DNA of 64,000 nt from Oleispira antarctica RB-8 (GCA_000967895.1 FO203512.1:3471531-3535530), one strand, 5' to 3'. Positions 34,212 to 44,155 are shown, counted from the stretch's first letter. Made by a program: numbers and translations. The notes: a model not told the origin generated them from the letters alone.

Positions 34212-37200
34212 TTAAACCGCATCCCACAGGTGTTCTCGTAGCTCTTCGAGTACGTCATCTAATTGATTGTTGAGTACTTTATTGAAGCGTGTGATTCCGC
34301 CCTTATCTGCGAAGCGGTTGTTGATGAACTGGCTATCGACAATCACTTCGTGGACTAGCTGCTTGGCTAGGCGGTCTAGCCATTGCTTTTGCACCTTGCT
34401 CCAAGCTTGCTGCTGATAGATGCCTTCCATTGCGTGTTGTACTCGTTGCTCGAATGGGATCAGTGCTTCACCTAAAGCGGCGCGTCGAATGTGGCCAATA
34501 ATACTGGCGGCGATCTCTTGGTTGGTTTGGTTGCGCCAAGCAGTATTGAGTTTGGTTTCGCTATAACCTTGGCTATCGAGTAACAGGCGAATTTCTTTTA
34601 GCTGTTCACGGGTGAGTTCTTTGGGTTTTGAACAAACGATTTTAAGCGCGGCGTGGCTGTTCATTTGGTCTTTTACAAAATCAGAAAAACTGTCAAGGAA
34701 ATCTGCAGGCTGTTCTGCTACACCGTAACCTTGCTTTACCTCTATGAGCTTATCTTCACCTTCATAAAATATAGGGCGATTGCTACTGCCGATATGAGCC
34801 TTCACTTCTTCTAGCTGGTTTAATAGATTGCTATGTTGGCTTAAAAACTGTTTCGCTTGCTGTGGGCCAAGCTCGTGTAAGTGCTTGTGCAGCTTGGCGG
34901 GTTCTACTCCCCAGAGTTCTTCGAGTTCGTCTAGCTTCACTTTTAGCGCTTTGTTTTTCTCTGGCTCGGTTTCTGCTTTGTTGCTGGCTTTACGCAATAT
35001 ACGCATGACTTTTTGTGAAAGCTGGTCGAGTACGTCGTGAGCATGGCTGGTATCTTCTTGACTGCCGGGCGCATCAAAACTCGCAGGGTTCTGCATTTCG
35101 TCGAGCAATTGATCAAGGGTGATATTCGGATCTTTCACCAAGGGTTTCATGGTATTCACTTCTTGCAGGGTTTTGTATAAACCAACTGCGTCGTGAATGT
35201 AGAAAGCCGTTTTACCAATATCGTCGCAACGCCTTGTTGCACGACCAATCATTTGTTCATAAAGAATTCGAGATTTCACGCGGCGTAAAAATAGCAGATG
35301 ACAAATTGGTGGTACGTCGATGCCTGTGGTTAAAAGATCAACGGTAATGGCAACGGAGGGATAGCGTTCGTTTTTATAACGCGAGATAGCATCTTTTACG
35401 CGGTCGGTTTTGCCCGTGATAATTTGCACCGCGTTGGTATTGTATTCTTCTTGCCAGAGTTCTTTGAATGCTTTTTCTAAGGTGTTTTTAAACAGCTCTG
35501 CATGTTCTTGGTTTACACAGAAGACCATGGTTTTTTCGTCGCCCGTTGGGTCAAATTCTTGAGCAAACGCTTCGGCGATGACGCGGTTGAAATCTGGGGT
35601 GATGACGTTGCGGTTGAATGATTCAACTTCGAACAATACCTCATCTTCGAGCATGGCTAGATCAAGCTGTCCTGTTGCACGATCAATAACACTGACTTCT
35701 TCACCCTCGGCTATTTTGATGCCATTTTGGTTCAGCTGTGTTTCGTACGTTAGTGGCGGTTCGTGATCTATTAACCAATCATCGGCCACGGCTTCACGAT
35801 AGCTGTAGGTGTAAACAGGAAGACCGAATATTTCACTGGTGTGGGCTGCGGGTGTTGCGGTTAAACCGACTTTGAAGGCATCAAAGTAATCTAATACACG
35901 GCGGTAGCTGGATAGAAATTGATTACTATCACGAACCTGCATTTCGCCTTCGCCCATTTCTTGATCTAGGGCGTAACCACGGTGGGCTTCGTCGACGATG
36001 ATACAGTCGTATTCATCGATAGGAATAGGGTTATCGTTATCAAATACTCTTTTTACCATCGCTTGAACCGTAGCGACGTGTACTCGCGTTTCTGCTTCGG
36101 CGCGCATGTCGCCTAGATCGGCAATATTATAGATTTGAGTGAGCGATTGGTTTTGTTCTAGCTTGGCTTCGGTGAATGAATCGAATGCTTGATCACCCAG
36201 TGCTGTGCGATCGACTAAAAACAGGATTCGGTTGAAGCGTTCAGCTTTTAAGAATCGATACATTAAACCAATGATGGTTCGAGTTTTACCTGTGCCCGTC
36301 GCCATAGCTAATAGTGCGTGTGGCTGGTTATTCTCTAATGCATTTTCTACGGCGGTAATTGCTTTTTGCTGATATTCACGCAAGCCTAAATAACCAAAGC
36401 CTTCTTGTTTCAGCTTTGCTTCTGCTTCGCTTTTACTGCGTGTGAGTTTGTCGAGTAAGCCGCTTGGACTATGGAAAGAAGAGAGCGCTTTTGCGGTATT
36501 GCTAGGGTGGCGAACATCGCGTATCCAGGTACCGGATTTTTCTGCATATTGCTTTACGAATGGACGGCCATTGCAGGAATAAACAAATGGAATTTGATAG
36601 TGGCCTTCTTCTCCCTGCGGCCATGCAATGGTGCGGCCTTCTTCTGCCCAAGCAGGGATAAATTGTATTTGTTGTTTAAAGCCTAACGAGTAACGCTGCG
36701 CTTGAGGAATTTTAGCGGATACGTCTTGGTTTTCTTTTTTAGCTTCAACTACCGCAATGGGGATTAGGCCTGCAAATAAGATGTAGTCTGCGCGACCCGT
36801 TTTGCCGCTCTTTTTATCTCCAAGCGCAACTGCTGACGTTGGCCATTCAGCGATTGCTTTGTTAATGCCTTTTTCAGGACGACAACCGTTTTTATAAGTG
36901 AGGGCTTCTGTATCAGCTAACCAACCCGCGTCTTGTAATTGCTTATCGATTAATACGCGAGTTTCGGCTTCGCTAAGTTCTACTTTTGCTGAGGCTTTAC
37001 GAGTATTTTCTTTAATACCTTGTAGGCTTTCTTTTTCACGTTTGAGACGTTCGGTCTCTTCCGTTAATGCTTTGATCTTTGCATCGAACGCAGCCTTGCT
37101 GGTATTTAACTCGTCTTCTTGTTGGTAATAGAGATCTTCGAAGGTTTTGGCGTCTTCATCACGCTGCGCGGCAAGCTCTTTTGCTTGCTGGGCTTCTTGC

Positions 37201-37784
37201 TTAATCAGCTCAAGAAAATCTGTATCTTCATCAACAGATTGTGACGATTCTTCTAGCTGAGTTTTAAGCTTAGATATTTCGGTTTGCAGCTGACGTAAGT
37301 TAGCACTAGGGTCTTCTGGCAGAATAAAGGCGCCAGGTTTAAAAGCATCCCCCTTCTTACCAAATGAACGGTGATACCAAATAGCTAATTCGCGAGCGAC
37401 TTTAATTCCATCCATTGCATCTTTATAGCTGGTAACAAACTCATGGTTTGCATGATTGCCTGATGTGCGTAGAAGATGAAAGAGGTCTTGAACGGTTCGA
37501 TCTAGGTCAAGCCTGGAGCGAAGTTTGTTGAGTAGGTCTAACTGAGTTTCACGCTCGGTGCGCATTAAGCCCACTTGAGTCGCAAGATCTTGCGCTAAGG
37601 CTTCGCCAAACTGGCGCAACTTCATTAAACAGGCATTAGGATCAATAGCAAAAATGCGTTCGGCATTATTGGTTAGCTGAAAGAAAACTGGGTCGTGTTC
37701 TTTTAGGAACTCGAAGTTGCTTGTTTTCTTAATCGAAGCTTTCGCGGAAGCAATCTTGGAAGAGTGAGTACCCTGCACAGCCAT
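34212..37784 (-). CDS. hsdR: Type I restriction endonuclease/translocase subunit HsdR
   Basis: This 1190-aa protein begins with a DUF4145-type helical domain (DPNACLMKLRQFGEALAQDL, HANHEFVTSY) and a coiled coil (about 180-270). The nuclease domain has a YILFAGLIPIAVVEAKKE PD-ExK core. The SF2 motor has Walker A AMATGTGKT, DEAH box VDEAHRGYAL, FKVGLTATPA and the RQ-rich MIGRATRRCDDIG motif. A C-terminal helical domain binds the methylase. It first translocates DNA, then cuts. It heads the minus-strand defence cluster and is complete. Confidence 0.94.
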   Translation of the reverse strand: MAVQGTHSSKIASAKASIKKTSNFEFLKEHDPVFFQLTNNAERIFAIDPNACLMKLRQFGEALAQDLATQVGLMRTERETQLDLLNKLRSRLDLDRTVQDLFHLLRTSGNHANHEFVTSYKDAMDGIKVARELAIWYHRSFGKKGDAFKPGAFILPEDPSANLRQLQTEISKLKTQLEESSQSVDEDTDFLELIKQEAQQAKELAAQRDEDAKTFEDLYYQQEDELNTSKAAFDAKIKALTEETERLKREKESLQGIKENTRKASAKVELSEAETRVLIDKQLQDAGWLADTEALTYKNGCRPEKGINKAIAEWPTSAVALGDKKSGKTGRADYILFAGLIPIAVVEAKKENQDVSAKIPQAQRYSLGFKQQIQFIPAWAEEGRTIAWPQGEEGHYQIPFVYSCNGRPFVKQYAEKSGTWIRDVRHPSNTAKALSSFHSPSGLLDKLTRSKSEAEAKLKQEGFGYLGLREYQQKAITAVENALENNQPHALLAMATGTGKTRTIIGLMYRFLKAERFNRILFLVDRTALGDQAFDSFTEAKLEQNQSLTQIYNIADLGDMRAEAETRVHVATVQAMVKRVFDNDNPIPIDEYDCIIVDEAHRGYALDQEMGEGEMQVRDSNQFLSSYRRVLDYFDAFKVGLTATPAAHTSEIFGLPVYTYSYREAVADDWLIDHEPPLTYETQLNQNGIKIAEGEEVSVIDRATGQLDLAMLEDEVLFEVESFNRNVITPDFNRVIAEAFAQEFDPTGDEKTMVFCVNQEHAELFKNTLEKAFKELWQEEYNTNAVQIITGKTDRVKDAISRYKNERYPSVAITVDLLTTGIDVPPICHLLFLRRVKSRILYEQMIGRATRRCDDIGKTAFYIHDAVGLYKTLQEVNTMKPLVKDPNITLDQLLDEMQNPASFDAPGSQEDTSHAHDVLDQLSQKVMRILRKASNKAETEPEKNKALKVKLDELEELWGVEPAKLHKHLHELGPQQAKQFLSQHSNLLNQLEEVKAHIGSSNRPIFYEGEDKLIEVKQGYGVAEQPADFLDSFSDFVKDQMNSHAALKIVCSKPKELTREQLKEIRLLLDSQGYSETKLNTAWRNQTNQEIAASIIGHIRRAALGEALIPFEQRVQHAMEGIYQQQAWSKVQKQWLDRLAKQLVHEVIVDSQFINNRFADKGGITRFNKVLNNQLDDVLEELREHLWDAV

Positions 37785-38123
37785 CTTTCGTTAAATCCTT
37801 CTAACCAGTTCAAATAACATACAGAGAATAATTATTATGCTGAAAATGTCATGTATAAATTAATGTTATATTTATACCTGAAATACGATTTTTTGACCAT
37901 ATTAATAATAATGGAATTATTAAGCTTATTTGACCTAAAAGAGTAAAGCTTTAATTCTATTGGGGGTACATACGGGGGTACAGCGACAACCCGAACTGGG
38001 CAAAACCCTTTAACTACGTGGCCTGCAGGGCATTAATTCGGGCCCTGGTGGGGACCATTCTATTATTTTTCCCCACACCTCAAATATTGCACAATCCGCT
38101 AAGTCTATTAGTAGTGCTATCCA
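37785..38123. other. Non-coding right edge of the island: hsdR promoter region and relic att site
   Basis: GTATAAAT and ATTTATAC (37853-37860 and 37870-37877) form an inverted repeat upstream of hsdR, a possible operator. Farther out, GGGGGTACATACGGGGGTAC (about 37963-37982) is a tandem of GGGGGTAC units of the kind often seen upstream of tyrosine-integrase genes. It is followed by the degenerate tRNA-end copy. No integrase reading frame remains. Confidence 0.5.
38037..38059 (+). repeat. attR-like site: degenerate copy of the tRNA-Arg 3' end
   Basis: TTCGGGCCCTGGTGGGGACC followed by ATT matches the tRNA-Arg end at 17364-17388 apart from A/G and T/C changes and loss of one GA. It marks the right boundary of the island at about 20.7 kb from the tRNA. 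Confidence 0.62.
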
Positions 38124-38816
38124 CTACGCAATAACCCGCTCCACAAACCCTTGAATGTGCTTATTAACAACCTCTGCCTGCTCAGCAAATACCATATGCG
38201 TACCATTTTCAATAACGGTCAGCTCACTGTGCGTGATACGTTCATGTAAAAAAGAAGCGTATTTCATTGGTGTCATTCTATCTTTTTCACCGACGATGAT
38301 TTTCACGGGTAGATGAATATTTTCTAACTGCTCCATCACATCAAACTTATCGCATAAATTAAAATCATCGAGCATGGTTTGTGCGCCATTCTCTTTTATC
38401 GCTGCGTTGATGTTTGTTTTAAACGGTTCTGGAATGTTCTCATTAGCTTGCAAGAAGCTGTCTGGAATACTGGCTAATTTGTCGACCAATGCAGACAGTG
38501 AGGTGATTAGCTGAGGAATCACTTTTAAGCGCGCTCCTGCACCGATTAAAACAATCCCTTTAATATTTTTATCGGCTAATAAAGCAGCTTGCATTACCAC
38601 GGCCGCACCTAAAGAGTGACCGACTAATACAACATTCTCTAACGCGTGATCATTAATATAATCAATCAGCCATTGAGCAAGATCATTTACACTCTCTAAG
38701 ACCTCGCCATTGGATCGACCTGGTAAATCAAGTGCGATGCTGCCGTCAAAGAAAGACAACTGCTGATCCCAAACATTTTTGCTGCAACCTGAACCGTGCA
38801 AGAAAATCAAATTCAT
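38124..38816 (-). CDS. Alpha/beta hydrolase
   Basis: The 230-aa cytosolic protein has the alpha/beta-hydrolase fold: FLHGSGCSKNVWDQQL for the oxyanion region, the nucleophile elbow VLVGHSLGAAVV (Ser), the acid strand VKIIVGEKDRMTP (Asp) and a late histidine in NGTHMVFAEQ. It is a single gene outside the island between the att remnant and the ectoine cluster. It may be an esterase or C-C hydrolase; substrate not predictable. Confidence 0.82.
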   Translation of the reverse strand: MNLIFLHGSGCSKNVWDQQLSFFDGSIALDLPGRSNGEVLESVNDLAQWLIDYINDHALENVVLVGHSLGAAVVMQAALLADKNIKGIVLIGAGARLKVIPQLITSLSALVDKLASIPDSFLQANENIPEPFKTNINAAIKENGAQTMLDDFNLCDKFDVMEQLENIHLPVKIIVGEKDRMTPMKYASFLHERITHSELTVIENGTHMVFAEQAEVVNKHIQGFVERVIA

Positions 38817-38985
38817 TGTTATTACTCATTTATAGAGAGGTTTTATGCGGATTTTTATAATGAAGTTGTGGCTGATTCTTATGATTTTTTAATAGTATAA
38901 GTGACTACAGGATCTGCACAAGGTGTGTGCATTTAGAATGCCGAAGGGAGCTTAGTAGAAGTACTGACAAGCAAAATAAAGAATC

Positions 38986-39025
38986 ACCTTCAACCCAACG
39001 GCGAATGCCTCTCTGAATTGAAGGT
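38986..39025 (-). terminator. Possible terminator hairpin downstream of the ectoine cluster
   Basis: ACCTTCAA and TTGAAGGT form an 8-bp stem around a long loop, 16 bp past the TPR-protein stop. Reading on the minus strand it is followed by an interrupted T-rich stretch, so termination would be weak. Confidence 0.35.
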
Positions 39026-39040
39026 AAAAAGGAGCGATGA

Positions 39041-39964
39041 TTACTTATGAACGTCGTCCATGGCGATCAGTTCTTTAAATAAATCATGCTCAACCAAAGG
39101 CTGTAAGGCAGGATCGGCCTTAATATCATCTAAGTAACTGTCACGACTTAACGCTTCTTTTAGATAGCGAATAGCCTCATCCATTTGATTCATAGCCGTA
39201 TAAGCGCACGCCAGCTGGTAGAAGGCATGACTGTTCTCTGGATCAGTCTTTAATGCTTGGCGACATAGGCTTGCTGCCCATTGAGGCTCATCTAGCTCTA
39301 GTACGGCATCGGCTTTATAAGTTAATGCTTCGCAATCGTTGCTCTTGAGCTTTAAAATGTCATCGTAAATGGATATTTTATTGCTTGGCGAAGGTTCTTG
39401 CTGTGCTCGCAGCCAATGCGATTGAAGTTCTTGCGTTAATTCAATTTCTTCTCTGTTTTCTTCAATGTCTTGTGTCTTTTGCTTCATCAAAGATTCCATC
39501 GCGAGCAGTCGAGATTCATATTCTGCAATTAATCGAGAAATCTCAGTATCCGCTAATGAATGCACTCGATCTTTCATGTCTCGAATCGAAGTCCAACCCA
39601 CTAATACCAATAATGATGATGCCGCTGCAATAATATAGAAGAAATACGTAACCGTATTGGTCGCATACGCAACCCCTCTGTCTACTGAGCTGTGCTCTCT
39701 ATCGAGTATTTGCTGAATTAAATCGTTTTTGGTGGCGGCTTGATCAATCCTGAGCTGCTTAAGTTCATTAAGCACATACATTTCAACAAAAGGAGAGTAG
39801 ATAGGCTTCTTTAATTCTGCAATCTCAGGCGCTACGTCTGAAGGGGTTTCTGTTGTGGCTTGTTCTGTTACTGCTTGCTCTGCTACTACTTCCACTGCAT
39901 TGGCTTGGAAGCCAAGCAATGCAGTAAAAAGAAATAATGTAGCTAGGGTCATGATGCGAGGCAT
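39041..39964 (-). CDS. Membrane-anchored TPR protein coupled to the ectoine aspartokinase
   Basis: The 307-aa product has a signal peptide (cleavage near FQANA), a transmembrane helix at about residues 106-127 (TVTYFFYIIAAASSLLVLVG), a coiled coil (about 130-185), and C-terminal TPR units (ISIYDDILKLKSNDCEALTYK, split here; AFYQLACAYTAMNQMDEAIRYLKEAL likewise). The start overlaps the aspartokinase stop by 16 bp, so it is translated with ask. TPR domains bind proteins; a link to osmotic stress is inferred only from position. Confidence 0.72.
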   Translation of the reverse strand: MPRIMTLATLFLFTALLGFQANAVEVVAEQAVTEQATTETPSDVAPEIAELKKPIYSPFVEMYVLNELKQLRIDQAATKNDLIQQILDREHSSVDRGVAYATNTVTYFFYIIAAASSLLVLVGWTSIRDMKDRVHSLADTEISRLIAEYESRLLAMESLMKQKTQDIEENREEIELTQELQSHWLRAQQEPSPSNKISIYDDILKLKSNDCEALTYKADAVLELDEPQWAASLCRQALKTDPENSHAFYQLACAYTAMNQMDEAIRYLKEALSRDSYLDDIKADPALQPLVEHDLFKELIAMDDVHK

Positions 39965-41397
39965 ATTGCTCTTCCGTGGTCGTGCACTTCTACTAATGAT
40001 GTGTGTAAACTTTTTACAGTTTCTTCATAGTCACATTCGTTAACAATAAACTGCATGTCAACCTGACGCATGGTTTGATGAAATGCTAGCACACTGATCG
40101 TTTTAGACGCTACAGCTTTCACGGCTTTCGCTAAAATGCCTGGAATTTTCATATCACTGCCAATCGCGGAGACTATCGCCACTTTTTGCTGATCAACTTC
40201 GGCCGTTGGGTACTTTTCTTCAATCGCTGCACGAATGCGTTTTACTGTTTTTAGACTAGCAGATAAATAGTGCGTGATGGTATTCGCGTTAATATCTTTT
40301 GAAACGATGTGCGCTTTAAAGCGACGAAGAATGGCTAATACTTCTCGGTCGTAATCATGCAAGCTTCCCGACATGTCTTGATCGAAGACTTGCAGTGCAA
40401 AAATTCCTTTACAGCCAGCAATGATTTCTACACAAGGGGAATCGCTAATATAGTCACCTGTAATCAGCGTACCGGTATGCTCTGGCTCGAAAGTATTCTT
40501 TACGCGCAAAGGAATGTTGTTTTGACGCAATCCTTTTGCCGCTTTCGGGTGAATCGCTTCCATACCCAAGCTGGCGAGCTGGTCTGCAACGTCGTAGTTG
40601 GTACGACCAATTGGCACGGCATTATCTTCGCCAACTAAGCGAGGATCAGCGCTGCTTAGGTGAAATTCTTTGTGAATAACGGCTTCTCTTGCATCCGTCA
40701 ACACCGCTAAACGACTGAACGTCATTTCGCTGTAACCACGGTCAAACGATGACATTAAACCACTGTCGCTATGGGCGTAACCCGTTACGATAGGCAGTTG
40801 TGAATCTAGGTCGATATTGTCGAAGGCTAAACGAATACGCTCGTCGAGGGAGATGTGCTTATTGGTGCGCCAGCCTGTTAGGTCAACGAAGCAAGCGTTC
40901 ACACCATCACGGCGTAATAACTCGGCAGTATTCCAGGCACTGTGTGCTTCGCCAATACTGGCCAGCATTTCACGTACGGTTTCTAAATGAGATTCTAATT
41001 CGAAGTGGCCGTGCTGACATAGGCTTTGTAAATCGAGCAGGCATTGCTTAGCGTTCATTAGACGTTCGTCTAAAAACTTGTTGGCTTTTAACAATAAAGG
41101 AGTTTCGCCGAATAGGTCTTGGTTGATGACATAAAGTTGTTGTCTTAAATCATCAAATTTTTGCATCCAGGCATTGTCTTCCATGCCGTTTGCAAACAAT
41201 TCAAAAATACCGGGCTGACCGCTTTTTTTATGTTCTAGTAATTCGTTGGTAATACCACCATAAGCAGACACGACAAAAACCCGCTGAAAAAGTGTGGTTC
41301 TTTTACCACCTAATACAACGTTGTCACGAACGGATTCGTAATTAGACATTGAGGTGCCGCCAATTTTTTCGATGGTATGTATATTATGTTCGCTCAT
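39949..41397 (-). CDS. ask: Aspartate kinase, ectoine-cluster type
   Basis: A 482-aa enzyme that phosphorylates L-aspartate, the first step toward aspartate-semialdehyde and ectoine. The start at the ATG 41397 is preferred over the in-frame TTG at 41409 because TTAGG lies just upstream and the N-terminus then reads MSEHNIHTIEKIGGTSM, with the kinase motif KIGGTSM. Other signatures are IVTGYAHSDSGLMSSFDRG and FSRLAVLTDAREAVIHKEF. Two C-terminal ACT-like segments follow. Being encoded with ectABC, it is the ectoine-specific isoform. It is 74 bp downstream of ectC. Confidence 0.92.
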   Translation of the reverse strand: MSEHNIHTIEKIGGTSMSNYESVRDNVVLGGKRTTLFQRVFVVSAYGGITNELLEHKKSGQPGIFELFANGMEDNAWMQKFDDLRQQLYVINQDLFGETPLLLKANKFLDERLMNAKQCLLDLQSLCQHGHFELESHLETVREMLASIGEAHSAWNTAELLRRDGVNACFVDLTGWRTNKHISLDERIRLAFDNIDLDSQLPIVTGYAHSDSGLMSSFDRGYSEMTFSRLAVLTDAREAVIHKEFHLSSADPRLVGEDNAVPIGRTNYDVADQLASLGMEAIHPKAAKGLRQNNIPLRVKNTFEPEHTGTLITGDYISDSPCVEIIAGCKGIFALQVFDQDMSGSLHDYDREVLAILRRFKAHIVSKDINANTITHYLSASLKTVKRIRAAIEEKYPTAEVDQQKVAIVSAIGSDMKIPGILAKAVKAVASKTISVLAFHQTMRQVDMQFIVNECDYEETVKSLHTSLVEVHDHGRAICLAS

Positions 41398-41483
41398 GTA
41401 TAAATCCAACCTAATAATAGTTTTAGAATTTTCGCTCTGGAAATGTACACAGAGCGAATAAAATGCACTTTATTAAAAGATTA

Positions 41484-41882
41484 TCAGATCGTATCGGCCA
41501 CTAATTCGTAAGCGCCTTCTTTGTTATGCACTTCTTTACCATTTAGCGGTGGGTTAAAAACACATGCCAATTTCATTTCTTCGAAGGCACGTAAAATATG
41601 CTTATCATGCTTATCTAATATATACAAAGTGCCTTCTTCAATAGGGAAAACTTTATTATCTTCCAAGCGAACAATCTCACCACGACCTGACATGCAGTAA
41701 ACAGATTCTAAGTGATTCTGGTAGTGCATTTGAAAATCAGCACCTTTAAAGATGGTAGTAATATGAAATGAAAAGCCCATGTTGTCGTCTTTAAGCAGTA
41801 AGCGTGTGCTGTCCCAATTACCATCTGGAGAAACTATTTTACGGTTTGTTTGTGCTGCTTCAGCTAACGTTCTAACGATCAT
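41484..41882 (-). CDS. ectC: L-ectoine synthase
   Basis: The 132-aa cupin cyclises N-gamma-acetyl-diaminobutyrate to ectoine. Signatures: [17 protein letters not shown] at the N-terminus, and the cupin strands [20 protein letters not shown] and [15 protein letters not shown], with metal- and substrate-binding acidic and histidine residues. Length equals the family norm (about 130 aa). It lies 198 bp downstream of ectB, a wider gap than usual, with AT-rich direct repeats (AACTTTTAAC) that may mark an internal promoter. Confidence 0.96.
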   Translation of the reverse strand: MIVRTLAEAAQTNRKIVSPDGNWDSTRLLLKDDNMGFSFHITTIFKGADFQMHYQNHLESVYCMSGRGEIVRLEDNKVFPIEEGTLYILDKHDKHILRAFEEMKLACVFNPPLNGKEVHNKEGAYELVADTI

Positions 41883-42080
41883 GAGGGTACCTTTATATAT
41901 TTTGTGAATATTTCAGTAATAACTACTAACTACAAATAATAACGATCTAACTTTTAACGTCTATTTAACTTTTAACTAACTTTATACTTCATTTTGCATC
42001 TAACGACTTATTCAACTATTTCTTAGTCTAAGCAACCACCCGTGATTCCCTCGAGTGATTACTTATTTTTTATTAAAGAA

Positions 42081-43373
42081 TTAGTCTTGGAAGTAAAGCT
42101 TTTCTTCAGGAATGTCGCCTTCTTTTGAGCAAACTTCTTTAATCGACTCACGAAGAATTTCGATGCCTTTCTCAAGGTTTTCTTGCGTAATCGTCAGTGG
42201 GCAAAACAATTTAACGATTTGATCGTCAGCACCACTGGTTTCAATAATCATGCCTTTTGAAAATGCTTTCTTAGTGATTTTCGCAGCAATTTCACCGTTA
42301 ACACAGTTAATACCTTGGAACATACCACGGCCTTTATTGGTGAAGTTACCTTCGCCGTATTGACCTACGATATCGATTAGCTGTTCTTTAACGTATTCGC
42401 CTTTGGCTTTTACTTCGTTAGAAAACACATCGTCACTCCAGTAGTGATCAATGGCATCTTTAGCGGTGACGAACGCAAGGTTATTACCACGGAATGTACC
42501 GTTGTGCTCACCCGGCTTCCACTGATCTAGCTCTGGCTTCATCAGTACTACAGCGAATGGCAAACCATAACCACTGATTGATTTTGACATAGTAATAATG
42601 TCTGGCTTAATGCCTGATTCTTCAAAACTAAAGAAAGTACCCGTACGACCACAGCCTGCCTGAATGTCATCAACAATCAGCAATAGACCGTGCTTTCGGC
42701 ATACTTTTTCTAAATTCTGTAGCCATTCAATGCTTGCGACGTTAACGCCACCTTCACCCTGAACAGTTTCAAGAAGTACAGCTGCTGGAGAATTAATACC
42801 GCTGCTTGAATCTGACAAAACCTTGTCTAAATATTCAGTCGTATCAATCCCATCACCTAAGTAGCCATCGAATGGCATACGGTGAATACCGTTTAAACTA
42901 ACACCCGCCGCATCGCGGTGATGAGAGTTACCTGTCGCTGACAATGCACCCAAACTTACGCCGTGGAAGCCATTAGTAAAGGTTACGATGTTTTGCTGGC
43001 CGGTTACGTTACGCGCCAATTTCATCGCTGCTTCAACCGCATTGGTACCGGTTGGGCCAGTAAACTGAACCATGTATTCCATGTCGCGCGGCTTTAGAAT
43101 TTTTTCATTAAAGGTATTTAAAAAATCCCCTTTAGCCTTGGTATGCATGTCTAAGCCGTGAGTAATGCCATCTTCCATTATGTACTTCATAAGATTGGCT
43201 TTAAGATGATCGTTATTGTGGCCGTAGTTCAATGTGCCTGCGCCCGCCAAGAAATCTAAATAACGATTACCTTCTTCATCCCACATAAATTCATCTTTAG
43301 CGCGATTGAATACGCAAGGGAATGAACGTGCATAGCTTTGTACTTCTGATTCGATTTCTTTAAAAATTTTCAT
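42081..43373 (-). CDS. ectB: Diaminobutyrate-2-oxoglutarate transaminase
   Basis: This 430-aa class-III PLP aminotransferase converts aspartate-semialdehyde to diaminobutyrate with glutamate as amino donor. It shows YLDFLAGAGTLNYGHN, the PLP-phosphate segment TGPTGTNAVEAAMKLA, the acidic VDDIQAGCGRTGTFF motif, and the Schiff-base lysine in TMSKSISGYGLP. Length is normal. It starts 2 bp after the ectA stop. Confidence 0.96.
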   Translation of the reverse strand: MKIFKEIESEVQSYARSFPCVFNRAKDEFMWDEEGNRYLDFLAGAGTLNYGHNNDHLKANLMKYIMEDGITHGLDMHTKAKGDFLNTFNEKILKPRDMEYMVQFTGPTGTNAVEAAMKLARNVTGQQNIVTFTNGFHGVSLGALSATGNSHHRDAAGVSLNGIHRMPFDGYLGDGIDTTEYLDKVLSDSSSGINSPAAVLLETVQGEGGVNVASIEWLQNLEKVCRKHGLLLIVDDIQAGCGRTGTFFSFEESGIKPDIITMSKSISGYGLPFAVVLMKPELDQWKPGEHNGTFRGNNLAFVTAKDAIDHYWSDDVFSNEVKAKGEYVKEQLIDIVGQYGEGNFTNKGRGMFQGINCVNGEIAAKITKKAFSKGMIIETSGADDQIVKLFCPLTITQENLEKGIEILRESIKEVCSKEGDIPEEKLYFQD

Positions 43374-43375
43374 AA

Positions 43376-43882
43376 TTATATTTTATCCTGTTGAATAGTG
43401 AATGGCCCAATTGACACTAGGGCTTCTGATTCATGCTGACCATCAAAGTGCTTCTGCTTTTCTAGCCAGATTGATGAGTTCAGCTCGGTTGATAATTTCT
43501 TGGCTAGGCGTTCGAATAATGCCCAAGAGCCTTTATTATCTTCGGTGATGGTGGTCTCTAAACGATTTACGTTTTCGCATTGAGATCGCTGCAATATATG
43601 CATCAACATGTTTGATGCTAAGCCTAGACCTCGGGCTTTTTCATCAACGGCTACCTGCCAAACAAACAAGGTATTTGCCTGTTCTGGTTTTTGGTAAGCG
43701 GAGATAAAGCCGACAATCTCGCCGTTCATAACAGCGGCGACTGAGGTTTGAGCAAAATGGCCACACTGCAAAATGTTGCAGTAACTGGAATTGGTATCCA
43801 GTGGCGGGCAGCGCTCAACTAAGCGGTAAACATCCATGCCATCGCAAAGGGTTGGGATTCGTAATTCGATTTCATTCGACAA
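43376..43882 (-). CDS. ectA: Diaminobutyrate acetyltransferase
   Basis: A 168-aa GNAT enzyme that acetylates diaminobutyrate at the gamma amino group. The family markers are RIPTLCDGMDVYRLVERCPPL, split in two halves, WQVAVDEKARGLGLASNML (acetyl-CoA site) and ETTITEDNKGSWALF. The start appears to be TTG at 43882, with GGAG upstream; no in-frame ATG occurs before residue 15. It heads ectABC. Confidence 0.95.
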   Translation of the reverse strand: MSNEIELRIPTLCDGMDVYRLVERCPPLDTNSSYCNILQCGHFAQTSVAAVMNGEIVGFISAYQKPEQANTLFVWQVAVDEKARGLGLASNMLMHILQRSQCENVNRLETTITEDNKGSWALFERLAKKLSTELNSSIWLEKQKHFDGQHESEALVSIGPFTIQQDKI

Positions 43883-44149
43883 GTTAAAGGGACTCCACTA
43901 AAACTCTAATTATTAGTACTCTAATTTAATTATATGATCTTTTTATACTGATACAGCCATAAAACTGTAATATTAGTATAAAAAAGCAACAAATTCATAT
44001 AATCCCTTAGGTGCGAATGCATAGTACACTAAACATTAATAGATATCCAGCCCCGATACTGCCTCGTTAATATTGTACTTTTATTTAGAGATCAATGGAT
44101 TTTTCGTCGCGAAAAGTCGATAATTGCTTACCCATTCATTTTCAGAGGT
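43883..44149. promoter_or_regulatory. Divergent ectA/ectR control region
   Basis: On the minus strand a TATAAT -10-like hexamer lies at 43929-43934. Near-repeats ACTCTAATTA and ACTCTAATTT (about 43902 and 43917), and TAATATTAGTATAA, flank it and may be the EctR-binding site. A perfect hairpin TTTTCG-TCG-CGAAAA lies at 44101-44115, about 40 bp before ectR. Confidence 0.4.
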
Positions 44150-44155
44150 TTGCCA

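Noticed and set aside
37785-38123. Remaining integrase gene at the island's right edge
   Set aside because: No reading frame with integrase residues exists here or at the left edge; only the GGGGGTAC tandem and att-like copy remain.
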